A stretch of DNA of 64,000 bases from Natronosalvus amylolyticus (lineage in GTDB: Archaea; Halobacteriota; Halobacteria; Halobacteriales; Natrialbaceae). The position numbers and the translations under genes are program-made. Location of the stretch: positions 2,790,001-2,854,000 of the forward strand of contig NZ_CP101156.1 of the NCBI RefSeq assembly GCF_024298845.1, written 5' to 3'. The number at the start of each line of letters is the position of its first letter. Position 1 is the first letter of the stretch. The notes beneath the pieces are model-generated. The model was given only the letters and a program-made list of their open reading frames with translations. It was not told where the DNA came from and made no database searches. Of the stretch, positions 8,594 through 17,112 are shown piece by piece.

Positions 8594-9433
8594 ATGGTTA
8601 CACCAGCGCGAACGATTGACAGCCTTCGAGTCGCTGAGTACACCGGCGCGAACAGATGTATCCCGTGCACGATCGTCAACGCAATCATTGCGACGGCTAC
8701 TGCCGCTGCGATCGCCGTCCTGTGGCTTCCGGCGGGTTTCATCGCCCTCTTGGCGTTCGCCGTCGTCATTTACCTGCGTGGTTATCTCGTTCCGGGGACA
8801 CCGACACTCACCGCTCGATACCTCCCTGAACGGGTTCTCGATCGCTTCGATAAGTCGAAAGAACACGCCGATCTCAAAACCGCCGAGGACGATAGCACCG
8901 CGCTCCGGACGAACGGTGGTTCGGAGCCGTTCGACACCGAGGTACGGTTACGAACGGCCGAAATCGTCGAGGAAGAACAACACGGCGACGACCTCCGACT
9001 CACTCGCAATTTTCGAGAAGCGTGGTGGCGGCGGATCAGAGAGCTTCGAGACGGGGACGAAGCGAGCGAGCGACTTGCCGCGGTACTCGAGGTATCGCCT
9101 GAACATCTCACCACCGAATCCGGCGAACGGTTCGTGGTCTCGTTCGACGGCGATCCAATCGGACAATGGCCATCAGACGCCGCCTTTTATGCCGACCTCG
9201 CCGTCGAACCGTGCCTTCGCGAGCGGATTACTGCCTGGGGCGAACTCGGAGACCGTAACCGAACCGAACTGATCGCCGGACTCCGGGCGTTTCTCGAGGC
9301 GTGTCCCACCTGTGAGGCAGATCTCGACACCGTCGAAAGTGCTCGACGGTCGTGTTGCTCGAGCGATGTGGTGCGGGTGAACGTCGACTGCACCGTGTGT
9401 GGGGCCCGCGTGTTCAACGGCTCGTATCGGTGA
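8594..9433 (+). CDS. Haloarchaeal membrane protein with C-terminal zinc-ribbon-like cysteines
   Basis: 279 residues, function not recognised. The N-terminus carries a CIPC motif (about 22-25), followed by a hydrophobic hairpin (about 28-62) and the segment RGYLVPGTPTLTARYLPERVL. The middle is acidic and helical. The C-terminus has CPTC, CC and CTVC motifs that could bind zinc. The frame is open for 28 more codons upstream (GTG at 8513). I prefer the ATG at 8594 because it starts at the conserved-looking VTPARTIDSLRVAEYTG segment and has an A/T-rich CTCTATAC element about 33 bases upstream. The gene is immediately followed by a small acidic protein gene on the same strand. Confidence 0.65.
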   Translation: MVTPARTIDSLRVAEYTGANRCIPCTIVNAIIATATAAAIAVLWLPAGFIALLAFAVVIYLRGYLVPGTPTLTARYLPERVLDRFDKSKEHADLKTAEDDSTALRTNGGSEPFDTEVRLRTAEIVEEEQHGDDLRLTRNFREAWWRRIRELRDGDEASERLAAVLEVSPEHLTTESGERFVVSFDGDPIGQWPSDAAFYADLAVEPCLRERITAWGELGDRNRTELIAGLRAFLEACPTCEADLDTVESARRSCCSSDVVRVNVDCTVCGARVFNGSYR

Positions 9434-9811
9434 GTGTGGCTGATCTCTTCCTAGTGAGTTAGATAGAGCGACTCTCGTCGCCGAATCGGTTGACCCTCGT
9501 TTTCCAGTTTCTGACGGCGTGCAGAGTTTTAGGGACTCCCCGATGGCCGCGACGGCACAACTTGAACTGGCGGTATCGATACCCTGTAACGACGGATGGA
9601 TGAACTACGTCACCGCAACCGGCAGCGTTCTCGAGTCGCACCTCGGATCGACGCAGGTACATCCAATCGCCAAGAAACCTGTTGCTGTCAGTCGTCGTTC
9701 GTCCAATCTAACGTTGATCCATCGCTACCGCGTATTGTTCCTGGCGGAAGTCACACCCGAAACGAAGAGGGGAGCGACCAAACCGGAACGATCGCTGAAC
9801 CGTCACTGGGG

Positions 9812-9818
9812 TTTATAT
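9812..9818 (+). promoter_or_regulatory. TATA box for a leaderless transcript of the 9842 gene
   Basis: TTTATAT centred 27 bases before the ATG at 9842, the spacing expected for a leaderless haloarchaeal mRNA. Confidence 0.5.
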
Positions 9819-9841
9819 TCGTTATGGCCGATCGTTGCTCC

Positions 9842-10261
9842 ATGTCTTGGGGGAGACTCGATCGCGTCCGATCCGTCATTGGATACGGCGATTCGACTGA
9901 TGGGGAATCGACGACAGTTACGGGGAACGCAACTGACACGACCACGATTGAAGAGCCGATTCCGAACCGGAACAGTGAGGAAAGAGCGCTCGAGGAACTC
10001 GAGCCGGCTGATAGTACCCTTGAATCACTCTTGGGTGATCTATCGGACGTATCACCTGACTCCGCGGGGGAGACGGAACCAACCACGTCGAGCAGTAAGG
10101 ATGTGGAACTCGAAGAGCTCGATGAAGCGTTCGGCGCCCTCGAGTCGATGGCCGAAAACGAAGGGAGGACATACTCAAGTGATCAGTTCGGGGTCCGGGC
10201 TGGGGATACTCGATTCGAGTGGGTCGATCCGGCCGATCTCGTTCCCGTCGACGGCGAGTGA
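9842..10261 (+). CDS. Small acidic haloarchaeal hypothetical protein
   Basis: 139 residues, very rich in Glu, Asp, Ser and Thr, with no transmembrane segment. The acidic composition matches genuine haloarchaeal proteins, whereas the overlapping frame (9519-10298) is basic and is rejected. I placed the start at the ATG at 9842 because of the TATA box at -27; an in-frame ATG at 9824 is the alternative. The C-terminal segment (GVRAGDTRFEWVDPADLVPV) looks ordered and may be the conserved part. No function can be assigned. The 408 bp between this gene and the preceding one hold nothing else I recognise. Confidence 0.55.
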   Translation: MSWGRLDRVRSVIGYGDSTDGESTTVTGNATDTTTIEEPIPNRNSEERALEELEPADSTLESLLGDLSDVSPDSAGETEPTTSSSKDVELEELDEAFGALESMAENEGRTYSSDQFGVRAGDTRFEWVDPADLVPVDGE

Positions 10262-10489
10262 TTCTCGAAGCGTCCGGACCGATTATGAACGGCTGTAGTA
10301 CGTCCGCAGCCAATACCACCTAGCGATATCGGTCACCGACCTCGTTCACTGAACAGCCGATCTCGTGAACGAGGTGTCTCCAGCGAGTACTTTCATCGTG
10401 GCGGTCGACCGTCGTGTGGGTGCCATTCTTCCATACGGTTTACTGTCGTTTCTTCCCGGTAATTGACCTATCGAGTCGCAGTAACCGGT

Positions 10490-10510
10490 AAAAAGTTACA
10501 GTAGACTGTA
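10490..10510 (-). terminator. Hairpin plus T5 terminator of the 10511-11338 gene
   Basis: Reading on the minus strand, a perfect TACAGT-CT-ACTGTA hairpin lies immediately after the stop and is followed by AACTTTTTACC. Confidence 0.45.
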
Positions 10511-11338
10511 TCAGCTTTTTCCACACTTCTCCACGTCGAGGTGGACGCCGTAGTAGGGATAGTTCTCTACGGAGATCTTCGCTTTGCCACCTTTGTACGT
10601 CGAGAACTGTCCGGGTGCTGGATTCCCGGACGGGGGTTCGTCATATCCCTGGATCTTCACCGGTTCTTCGACGTCCTGTAACGACCAGCCGTCGTGGAGA
10701 TCGATAGTGATCTCCACGTGGCCATCATCCTTGCTGAACGTGACCACCCCTGCCTCCATGTGTTGCCCGGCGACGAGATCGTATGCCATCCCGTCCTCCC
10801 ACAGCGTATACGTCGCCCAGTTCCCTCTTCCCTCCGGATTGTACGGTTCGCCGTCGCTCCAAGCAGTTTCTGAGTCACAGGGACATGCACACTCCACGTC
10901 GATGGCGTCGGCGTCGGTCCGATGGGCTTCGACGGCGAGGTCGGTCCCGTCGACGTTGATTTCGAAGCCGACGCGACTCGTGACGTCCTCGTTGCATGCT
11001 ATCACCGCCGTTACTTCGCCCTGTTCGCCGACGCCGATCGGCGTATCGGGTAGCTCGATAGCTTCGACGTCTAGGTCGTCGGCGTCGATAAGCTCGAACC
11101 CCATTTCGTCGATGGCGGCCTTCAACCGGTTCGTGACCGTGAGCAGCGTCACTGTTCCAGCACAATCGACGATCTCGACCGTCGGATACTCGAGTCGAAG
11201 ATAGGCGTCATCGTCACCCACGACTTCTATGTGCACGTTCCGATGACCGTCGACCCTCGAGAACGCACCGCTCCCGAGGAGTGCACTCCCACCGATGCTC
11301 GCTGTCGCCGTTCCGAGTATGAATCTCCGTCGTTTCAT
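10511..11338 (-). CDS. Tat-type exported DUF1102-like protein with a C-terminal beta domain
   Basis: 275 residues. The N-terminus is MKRRRFILGTATAS followed by GGSALLGSGAFSRV, the signal-peptide core shared with four neighbours. The first domain (about 30-145) has the family's opening HIEVVGDDDAYLRL but is otherwise the most diverged copy. After CACPC a second domain (about 155-275) runs through NWATYTLWEDGMAYDLVAGQ, VEITIDLHDGW, PVKIQGYDEPPSGNPAPG and YYGVHLDV, a compact beta domain. The protein is predicted to be exported and processed by the S26B peptidase encoded at 19.8-20.9 kb. A GGAGGGGG run lies directly before the ATG. It is divergent from the 11905 gene. Confidence 0.75.
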   Translation of the reverse strand: MKRRRFILGTATASIGGSALLGSGAFSRVDGHRNVHIEVVGDDDAYLRLEYPTVEIVDCAGTVTLLTVTNRLKAAIDEMGFELIDADDLDVEAIELPDTPIGVGEQGEVTAVIACNEDVTSRVGFEINVDGTDLAVEAHRTDADAIDVECACPCDSETAWSDGEPYNPEGRGNWATYTLWEDGMAYDLVAGQHMEAGVVTFSKDDGHVEITIDLHDGWSLQDVEEPVKIQGYDEPPSGNPAPGQFSTYKGGKAKISVENYPYYGVHLDVEKCGKS

Positions 11339-11904
11339 GTCCCCCTCCACGGTTTCCCCAACCGATTTGAGACCGCTTCTCCCTCGAGGTACTTGACCAT
11401 AAACTCGTAGTAAACGTACAACCGGGCGTTGAATGCGGTCACTTCGGGGCAACGTCAGTATGGTATCGAGGGAGACCGGAAACGTCCCTCTCGAGTGAAC
11501 GATTTCGTTCGAATTACCTCGATCGAACTCGGGGTATTTGCTCGAACCGACTCGGTGAATTACGTGACCGGCTTGCTGTGAAACGACGTGCCGGTATCAG
11601 AGGGACCCACGCTCGAGTCGGTGCCCGGAGACGCTGATACGAGGAGACACTTCACCCGGTGAATTGCCTCTCGAGGGAGGCATTGACTTCGGTTGAAATC
11701 ACACTGGAAATGCATGCTTGATCGACACACGTTCCCCGTGTAAGGGGTTTTGCCCTCCTCTTGAAGCAAGCAATTAGAAAATGGAGGAATACAATATTTC
11801 ATGCCTAATTGGTATATCATCAATACACATGTGGCGGTACATAGATGGCTATCTGTACATCCACCGCTCGACAGCGGTAGATGGGTGACAACAGGATACC
11901 AACT
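11339..11904. promoter_or_regulatory. Divergent promoter region between two DUF1102-type genes
   Basis: 566 bp. On the plus side an A/T-rich stretch (11755-11820) includes the TATA-like GGTATATC at 11811-11818. Nested dyads at 11831-11878 then lie in the presumed 5' leader. On the minus side a GTTTATGG element near 11400 could serve the 10511-11338 gene. No gene seen. Confidence 0.45.
11863..11878 (+). promoter_or_regulatory. ACCGCT-CGAC-AGCGGT hairpin in the leader of the 11905 gene
   Basis: Perfect 6-base arms with a 4-base loop, ending 26 bases before the ATG. An upstream GTACA/TGTAC pair (11837-11858) surrounds a partly symmetrical core. If transcription starts about 25 bases after the TATA at 11811-11818, the hairpin is in the mRNA leader. 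Confidence 0.4.
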
Positions 11905-13626
11905 ATGGACAGACGAAAATTCTTGGTCGGAGTCGGTAGCGCCTCCCTCGGCGGGAGCGCACTGCTCGGAACCGGCGCATTCAGTAGAGTCGAATCGAAT
12001 AGAGCCGTCACGATCCAGGTCGCGGAAGACCCGGACGCGTATCTCGGACTGGACGAGTGTGAGACGTTGCACGGGGACAACTACGTCGAATTAGACGATA
12101 ATGGACACCTATACGTCGACATCTCGGAGAACCCGAACGGCGGTGAGGGCGTCAACTCGAACTCCCGGACGTGGTTCCACAACGTCTTCCAGATCTGTAA
12201 CCAGGGGAAAGAAGACGCCTGCGTCTGGATTCATCAGGACGATAACTGGCCGGTCGTCGAGAGCGGTCCGTACGAGGGTGAACCCCGCGTCGACTTTTAC
12301 CTCGAGGACGACGACGAGGCGTCGATACTCGGTACAGAGAACGCCACAGCGGTCGAACTCGGCGAGTGTTACTGTATCGGGATCCGGACGAACACGCACG
12401 GGATCAACGCGAACGATGAAGCGGCACTCCTCGACGAGCTCGAGGATACGATCACGCTTGTGGCGGACGTGGAGTGTCCCGATCCGGATGTTCCACCGGA
12501 GTGTGTCGAACCGAAAGAAGCGACCTGGGACGAAATCGGTGAGAGGGACGAGGCTGGTGGGCCAGTCATCGTTATGGGGCTGGATTCGGAGTTGGCACCC
12601 GGAAGGGATGGTCACGGACCACCGGAAGAGCATGCCGAGATGGTTGCCTCACTACTCGACGATGTCACCAATGGGCAGGATGGAATACTCGTGTTAGGTG
12701 GGTACCCTAATTCCTACTCTAATATCATCGATTACTGGGAGGGCGATGTTGGCAAGGATCCACAGGTCGACGAAGTCGTAGACTTCGTGTACGAAGAGGA
12801 CGAGATGGAAACGGTCGACTTTGACAACTACGCTATGCTCGGGGTCGTCAGTGGAGATGACCAACTCGGCTGGGGATCCGGTAACGGCCTCACCAACAGT
12901 CAGAACGAGGTGCTGATCGATCGCTCTGACGACATCGCTGACTTCGTCAATGCTGGAGGCGGGCTACTCGTCAAAACTCAGGATGGGCTGGACGATCCGG
13001 CTGGCTTCCTTGGTCCACTTGGCCAGTTCGATGGAATGTTCGGGATCGATGGCGCAGGCTACGGTGATGCACCCGGCACCATCGAAATCACCGAGGCCGG
13101 CGAAGAGCTTGGCCTCGATGCCGAGGCTGATGGAAGTGGTATGAACAACTGGGAGAGCTGGTGTTGCTGGCACGACGTCTACACCGAATACCCCGATTTC
13201 CTCGAGGTGTTGGCGTGGAACACTGACTCCACGTCGGCCGGTGAGGGTCATGCAGCGGCCCTCGGCGGCGACCAGGTGCAGGTTCCTCGCGAAGTCGCGC
13301 TTTCCATTACCGGCGTTGATGCACTTGGTGACGGTCAGTCGTCGTCCTACGAGGTCGAACTCGAGAACCAAGGAGGTGAAACGATCGAGGGTGGCTTCGA
13401 AATCGATGTCATCAGCGGTGACGTCTCGATCGATCACCAGCTGCCGGATGGCGAACTCGAACTCGGATCTGGTGAGGACGAAACGTGGGAGGACGGACTC
13501 GAACTAACCGCTGACGGGCCCGGTTTGCTTGAGGTCGAAGTTGCGTTCACTGACGAAGATGGCGAAGAGTTAGTGTCTGTCGAGGTAGACATCGAATCGG
13601 TCAGCGAAGAACCCGGTATCTGCTGA
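11905..13626 (+). CDS. Tat-type exported DUF1102 protein with a Rossmann-like domain and beta-sandwich
   Basis: 573 residues, the largest of the five paralogues and the only one on the plus strand. Signal: MDRRKFLVGVGSASL plus GGSALLGTGAFSRV. DUF1102 domain about 28-190: DAYLGL, NGHLYVDI, GVNSNSRTWFHNVFQICNQG, CVWI, closing LVADVECP. Residues about 215-440 alternate strands and helices (VIVMGLDSELAP, GILVLGGYPN, FVNAGGGLLVKTQDG), like a class-I glutamine-amidotransferase/DUF4350-type Rossmann fold, without an obvious catalytic triad. Residues about 460-565 are a CARDB-like beta-sandwich (SSYEVELENQGGETIEGGF). The start could also be the ATG at 11881; 11905 places the twin arginines at the usual position. 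Oligo-T tracts follow the stop. Confidence 0.8.
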   Translation: MDRRKFLVGVGSASLGGSALLGTGAFSRVESNRAVTIQVAEDPDAYLGLDECETLHGDNYVELDDNGHLYVDISENPNGGEGVNSNSRTWFHNVFQICNQGKEDACVWIHQDDNWPVVESGPYEGEPRVDFYLEDDDEASILGTENATAVELGECYCIGIRTNTHGINANDEAALLDELEDTITLVADVECPDPDVPPECVEPKEATWDEIGERDEAGGPVIVMGLDSELAPGRDGHGPPEEHAEMVASLLDDVTNGQDGILVLGGYPNSYSNIIDYWEGDVGKDPQVDEVVDFVYEEDEMETVDFDNYAMLGVVSGDDQLGWGSGNGLTNSQNEVLIDRSDDIADFVNAGGGLLVKTQDGLDDPAGFLGPLGQFDGMFGIDGAGYGDAPGTIEITEAGEELGLDAEADGSGMNNWESWCCWHDVYTEYPDFLEVLAWNTDSTSAGEGHAAALGGDQVQVPREVALSITGVDALGDGQSSSYEVELENQGGETIEGGFEIDVISGDVSIDHQLPDGELELGSGEDETWEDGLELTADGPGLLEVEVAFTDEDGEELVSVEVDIESVSEEPGIC

Positions 13627-13648
13627 GGGGGCTCGCGATTTTCTATCG

Positions 13649-13654
13649 TTTTTT
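13649..13654 (+). terminator. T6 terminator of the 11905 gene
   Basis: T6 run 23 bases after the stop, preceded by a T4 run at 13639-13642, in the convergent spacer before the minus-strand gene ending at 13784. Confidence 0.4.
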
Positions 13655-13783
13655 GTTGGATATCGATTACATTTCTGTTACTCGTTGCTGGCAGGTGTTA
13701 CACGGCTTGACTCGTCTGTGCGAAGGGGCGAATAGCGGAACGGGATGGTGTCGAAAAAACAGCGGGCAGTCTGTCAATAGCGC

Positions 13784-14809
13784 TCAACAGATCGGTGTAA
13801 ACTCCCCACTTCCAGGGGATTCTCTCCCGCCAGAGACGATTTGCAGTTCGTTCCCGGGAGACACATCCGGGTGGAGGTATTGGCCAACTTCGACGGTTCT
13901 CGAGCAACTGACGTGGAACTCGTCGTCTGGATCTTCCTCTCCGTCTTGAACGACGCGGATTCGCTCTCCATCGACGTAAAACCGGGTTTCCGGTGCGCCC
14001 TGGGTGAGTAAATCCAGCATGAACGAACTCCCACCATCGACGTCGTCGTCGAATAATACGACCCAGTTGTCAGAATCACCAGTGGTTCGTTGTTCGACTT
14101 TGATCTCCTTATCGCCTCCCGTATTCTCGAGTTCCAGCTGCGTCAACCGACCCATATCTCCATCAGGGTCACACACGCTACAATCCGGTAACTCGTCCCC
14201 ATTGTCGGGCTCGGGACAGTCGACGTCCGCGTTGATGCGGATCTCGTTTTCGAGCGACGCTAACAACTCGTCGCCGTCGGACAACCCGTGCGTTCGCGTT
14301 TTGATCCCGACACAGAAACAGTCCCCGAGCTCGAGAACCTGCCTATTTTCCTCGCCAATGAGCGACCGATCGTCATCGTCGCCGACGTAGAACTCGACGC
14401 GACGGTCGCCCTCGTACTGTCCCTCGTCGACGCGCGGCCACGCTTCGCTGTCCGAAATCCAGACGCAGACGTCTTCTTTCCCCTGGTTACAGATCTGGAA
14501 GACGTTGTGAAACCACGTCCGAGAGTTCGAATTGACTCCGTCCCCGAGCGGCGAATCACCGATGGTCGGGTTATCCGGATTCATCAGGATCTCGAGATGG
14601 CCGTTCCCGTCCGGATGTGCGTAACTCCCGTTTGGAGTCGGCTCATCGCCGCCGCATTTGTCGAGTCCCAGGTATGCGTCTCGATCTTCCGCAACCGCGA
14701 TCGTGACGTTCCGGTTCGATTCGACTCGGCTGAACGCGCCGGTTCCGAGCAGTGCGCTCCCGCCGAGGGAGGCGCTACCGACTCCGATCAAAAATTTTCG
14801 TCGTTCCAT
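13784..14809 (-). CDS. Tat-type exported DUF1102 protein with a variable C-terminal beta domain
   Basis: 341 residues. Signal MERRKFLIGVGSASL plus GGSALLGTGAFSRV, then the DUF1102 domain about 27-195: AYLGLDKCGGD, NGHLEILM, GVNSNSRTWFHNVFQICNQG, CVWISDSEAWP, FCVGIKTRTHG and DVDCP. After a CSVC pair the C-terminal domain (about 215-341) is all-beta (LTQLELENTGGDKEIKV, RFYVDGERIRVVQDG) and ends in a Cys-containing tail. Its N-terminal coding DNA is nearly identical to that of the oppositely oriented 11905 gene, including a 52-base perfect match, implying recent duplication or gene conversion. The ATG at 14809 is unambiguous and follows a GGGGG run. Confidence 0.8.
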   Translation of the reverse strand: MERRKFLIGVGSASLGGSALLGTGAFSRVESNRNVTIAVAEDRDAYLGLDKCGGDEPTPNGSYAHPDGNGHLEILMNPDNPTIGDSPLGDGVNSNSRTWFHNVFQICNQGKEDVCVWISDSEAWPRVDEGQYEGDRRVEFYVGDDDDRSLIGEENRQVLELGDCFCVGIKTRTHGLSDGDELLASLENEIRINADVDCPEPDNGDELPDCSVCDPDGDMGRLTQLELENTGGDKEIKVEQRTTGDSDNWVVLFDDDVDGGSSFMLDLLTQGAPETRFYVDGERIRVVQDGEEDPDDEFHVSCSRTVEVGQYLHPDVSPGNELQIVSGGRESPGSGEFTPIC

Positions 14810-15210
14810 GGTATTCCCCCACGATAGCGCGTGGTGTGCTGGACTCTCGCCATCCCGTCAGATATGGATTCACTCGTTGTCGGCCGACCAACCAGATCGT
14901 ACCCGAACACAACCTTTCTTTGCTCGTCTCAAGACCGTGCAAACGAAGCCACAATTCAGCACCAGCGCCGGAAATTTCGACCGTGGCCGTGACTATTCTC
15001 GAACGTTTCAGCCCACAGCGTCGGGGTGCTCAACGAAGGCTTGAGCCATGGTACCGTCTGCATAGATATAGTCCGGGCGCTCGTTCCTCGAGGTACTGGG
15101 GGCTTAGAGGGTATGAAACAGCACGATCGACACGCCGGGATCAATGCCCACGATAGACGAACGGCACCAGCAGCGGTGAGGGAAAACCAGTCGACAGCAG
15201 GTGGTTACTC
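14810..15210. other. Intergenic region upstream of two divergent genes
   Basis: 401 bp containing the promoter of the minus-strand DUF1102 gene. Short basic open frames here lack haloarchaeal composition. I see no further feature. Confidence 0.4.
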
Positions 15211-15423
15211 GTGATAATCTGCGCTCACTGTGAGACGTCTCAGTTTCTCCATATCACCGAAAGCACCATCGAATTCGATAACGGCGAGATGAGTACGCTC
15301 GAGGAATCCTATCACTGCACGAAGTGTGATGGGAACGGCGTTTACTGGTATTTTTTCGAGAAGGAGTGTGTCAGTGGCTCCGTCGAACTGACCGACGAGC
15401 GCCCTCGGATGATTGAACAGTGA
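15211..15423 (+). CDS. Small zinc-ribbon-like protein
   Basis: 70 residues with two CxxC pairs (CAHC at about 4-7 and CTKC at about 36-39) framing an acidic stretch (STIEFDNGEMSTLEESYH). This is the pattern of the short zinc-binding proteins common in haloarchaea. The start is a GTG, and the composition is acidic as expected. Function unknown; it may bind nucleic acid or a protein partner. It interrupts the run of surface-protein genes and reads in the opposite direction. The 288 bp that follow, up to the stop of the next gene, contain no gene I can support. Confidence 0.55.
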   Translation: MIICAHCETSQFLHITESTIEFDNGEMSTLEESYHCTKCDGNGVYWYFFEKECVSGSVELTDERPRMIEQ

Positions 15424-15687
15424 GACTCGCCGAGACGATATTTGTTTGTTAGCACGCTAGAAACGATGATGGCAGAGAAGGGTTCGCGTAGCCGCTACGA
15501 CTACCCCGTGAACGTCACCATCGCTATTCTGTCTAACCGCGTACTTTCGCAGAGACCGACTGTACGTTGATTACGAAGTCCCGTTCGAGAGGCGGGAACC
15601 CTCACCCGCAACGAAGACGCGCTCGTGACGGCGGAGTAGGGTGGGGCGTTCATGGAGAAGTGACTACATCTATCTAGCGCGTGAACT

Positions 15688-15693
15688 AAAAAA
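15688..15693 (-). terminator. T6 terminator (minus strand) of the 15712-17079 gene
   Basis: Six T on the minus strand, about 20 bases beyond the stop codon. Confidence 0.4.
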
Positions 15694-15711
15694 GTTAGCC
15701 GTCAAACGTTT

Positions 15712-17079
15712 TTATCTGGTGAATGACGGTGGGAACGCACACTGAGCGAGGTCAGTGTACTCTTTGGTTTCACCAACGACGTCACTCAGCTCTCCGTTGG
15801 CGAGGTCGACGGTGTACCAGTTCCCGTTGGTTCCAACACCCGAGCCAGCCTGGTGGGCGTAGAGTATCCCGTCCGGACCGAACGCGATCTGCTTGTTGAC
15901 AGCGTGTGAGGTCAGATCGACATCGGAGTCGCTCGCGTCTGCGACCACGTCAACGGTATCGATACTCGAGCCACTCGCACTCAGTTCGACCTCGATGAAC
16001 TGTGCGGGACTGCCGGAACTGGACGTGCTAATGTAGGTCGTGGTCCCTTCAATTGCGACGTCGCCCAGGTTGATCGAGTCGATTCCGAGATCACCAACCA
16101 CTTCGTCATCGCCGTTCCTGTCCACTCGCCACAGGTCGGACGATCCGTTCGGGACGAAGTAGTAGTGGCCCTGCATGAACCACGCTGCACCAGCGACGGC
16201 GCTTCCGGTTCCTATCTGACCCAGGGTTTCGAATCCGGAGCCATCGTACACATGAAGGTCACCGTTTTGCGTGGTGAAGTACCAGTTACCCTCATCATCG
16301 TCGAACGCCAGGCCGTTCGGATAGTACTGCTCGTTTTCGTCGAAGCCGTCTAGGTCGACGATATGGCTTGTGTCCGAGAAGTTCGGGATGCCGATCGCTT
16401 CGATCTGTTGTACACCGGTCCCCTGGGAGATGCCGTAGATCGGACATCGTTCTTCGGGATCCGAGAAACAGAGTCCATCCACGTCGGCCACGATCTCGAT
16501 CGTGTTATCCAGCGCCTCGAGCAACTCGGCTTCCTCCGAGAGGCCGTAGCTTCGCGTCTTGATTCCGACACAGACGCACTCGCCGAGCGGAATCCCGATC
16601 GCGTTCTCCTCGCCGATGAGCGAACGGCCGTCGTCAGCGCCCAGGTAGAACTCGACGCGGCGTTTGCCAGCGTCTGGTTCTCCTCCTTCGACGCGGGGCC
16701 AGGATTCACTGTCCGAGATCCACACACAGATGTCTTCTTTCCCCTGATTACAGATCTGGAAGACGTTGTCGAACCAGGTCGTCGAGTTCGAGTTGATGCC
16801 GGCTCCGAGATAGTTGTCTTCCTCCCCGTTGTGGGTCGGATTCTCATCGTTCATGAGAATCTCGAGATGGCCGTTCCCATCGAGGTGTGCGTAACTGCCG
16901 TTCGGCGTCGGATTATCTCCGCCACACTTGTCGAGGCCGAGGTACGCGTCCGGATCTTCGGCGACTTCGATCGTCACCGATCGTTGCGATTCGACCCGGC
17001 TGAACGCGCCCGTACCGAGTAAGGCACTGCCGCCTATGGATGCGCTCCCCACCCCCATTACGAATTGTCTTCGTTTCAT
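15712..17079 (-). CDS. Tat-type exported DUF1102 protein with a beta-propeller-like C-terminal domain
   Basis: 455 residues. Signal MKRRQFVMGVGSAS plus GGSALLGTGAFSRV. DUF1102 domain about 27-200 with NGHLEILM, INSNSTTWFDNVFQICNQG, CVWISDSESWP and VCVGIKTRSYG. The C-terminal 240 residues are made of short repeated strands of the type NGLAFDDDEGNWYFTT, GDLHVYDGSGFETLG, GHYYFVPNGSSDLWRVD and QIAFGPDGILYAHQ, resembling NHL- or SMP-30-like propeller blades with about 40-45 residue spacing. This looks like a displayed binding module on a polymerising or surface-attached N-domain. It ends in a short FPPSFTR tail. Thirty-three bases separate it from the upstream paralogue, so the two are probably co-transcribed. 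Confidence 0.8.
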   Translation of the reverse strand: MKRRQFVMGVGSASIGGSALLGTGAFSRVESQRSVTIEVAEDPDAYLGLDKCGGDNPTPNGSYAHLDGNGHLEILMNDENPTHNGEEDNYLGAGINSNSTTWFDNVFQICNQGKEDICVWISDSESWPRVEGGEPDAGKRRVEFYLGADDGRSLIGEENAIGIPLGECVCVGIKTRSYGLSEEAELLEALDNTIEIVADVDGLCFSDPEERCPIYGISQGTGVQQIEAIGIPNFSDTSHIVDLDGFDENEQYYPNGLAFDDDEGNWYFTTQNGDLHVYDGSGFETLGQIGTGSAVAGAAWFMQGHYYFVPNGSSDLWRVDRNGDDEVVGDLGIDSINLGDVAIEGTTTYISTSSSGSPAQFIEVELSASGSSIDTVDVVADASDSDVDLTSHAVNKQIAFGPDGILYAHQAGSGVGTNGNWYTVDLANGELSDVVGETKEYTDLAQCAFPPSFTR

Positions 17080-17112
17080 AATTGAATAAGTCCGGTATTT
17101 TCTCCTGAATGC

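Noticed and set aside
9519..10298. 259-codon plus-strand frame overlapping the small acidic protein
   Set aside because: Its product is Arg/Ser-rich and basic; the overlapping frame is acidic and has a correctly spaced TATA box.
15424..15711. Possible insertion-sequence remnant between the zinc-ribbon gene and the next surface gene
   Set aside because: No terminal inverted repeats, target duplication or transposase motif could be seen.
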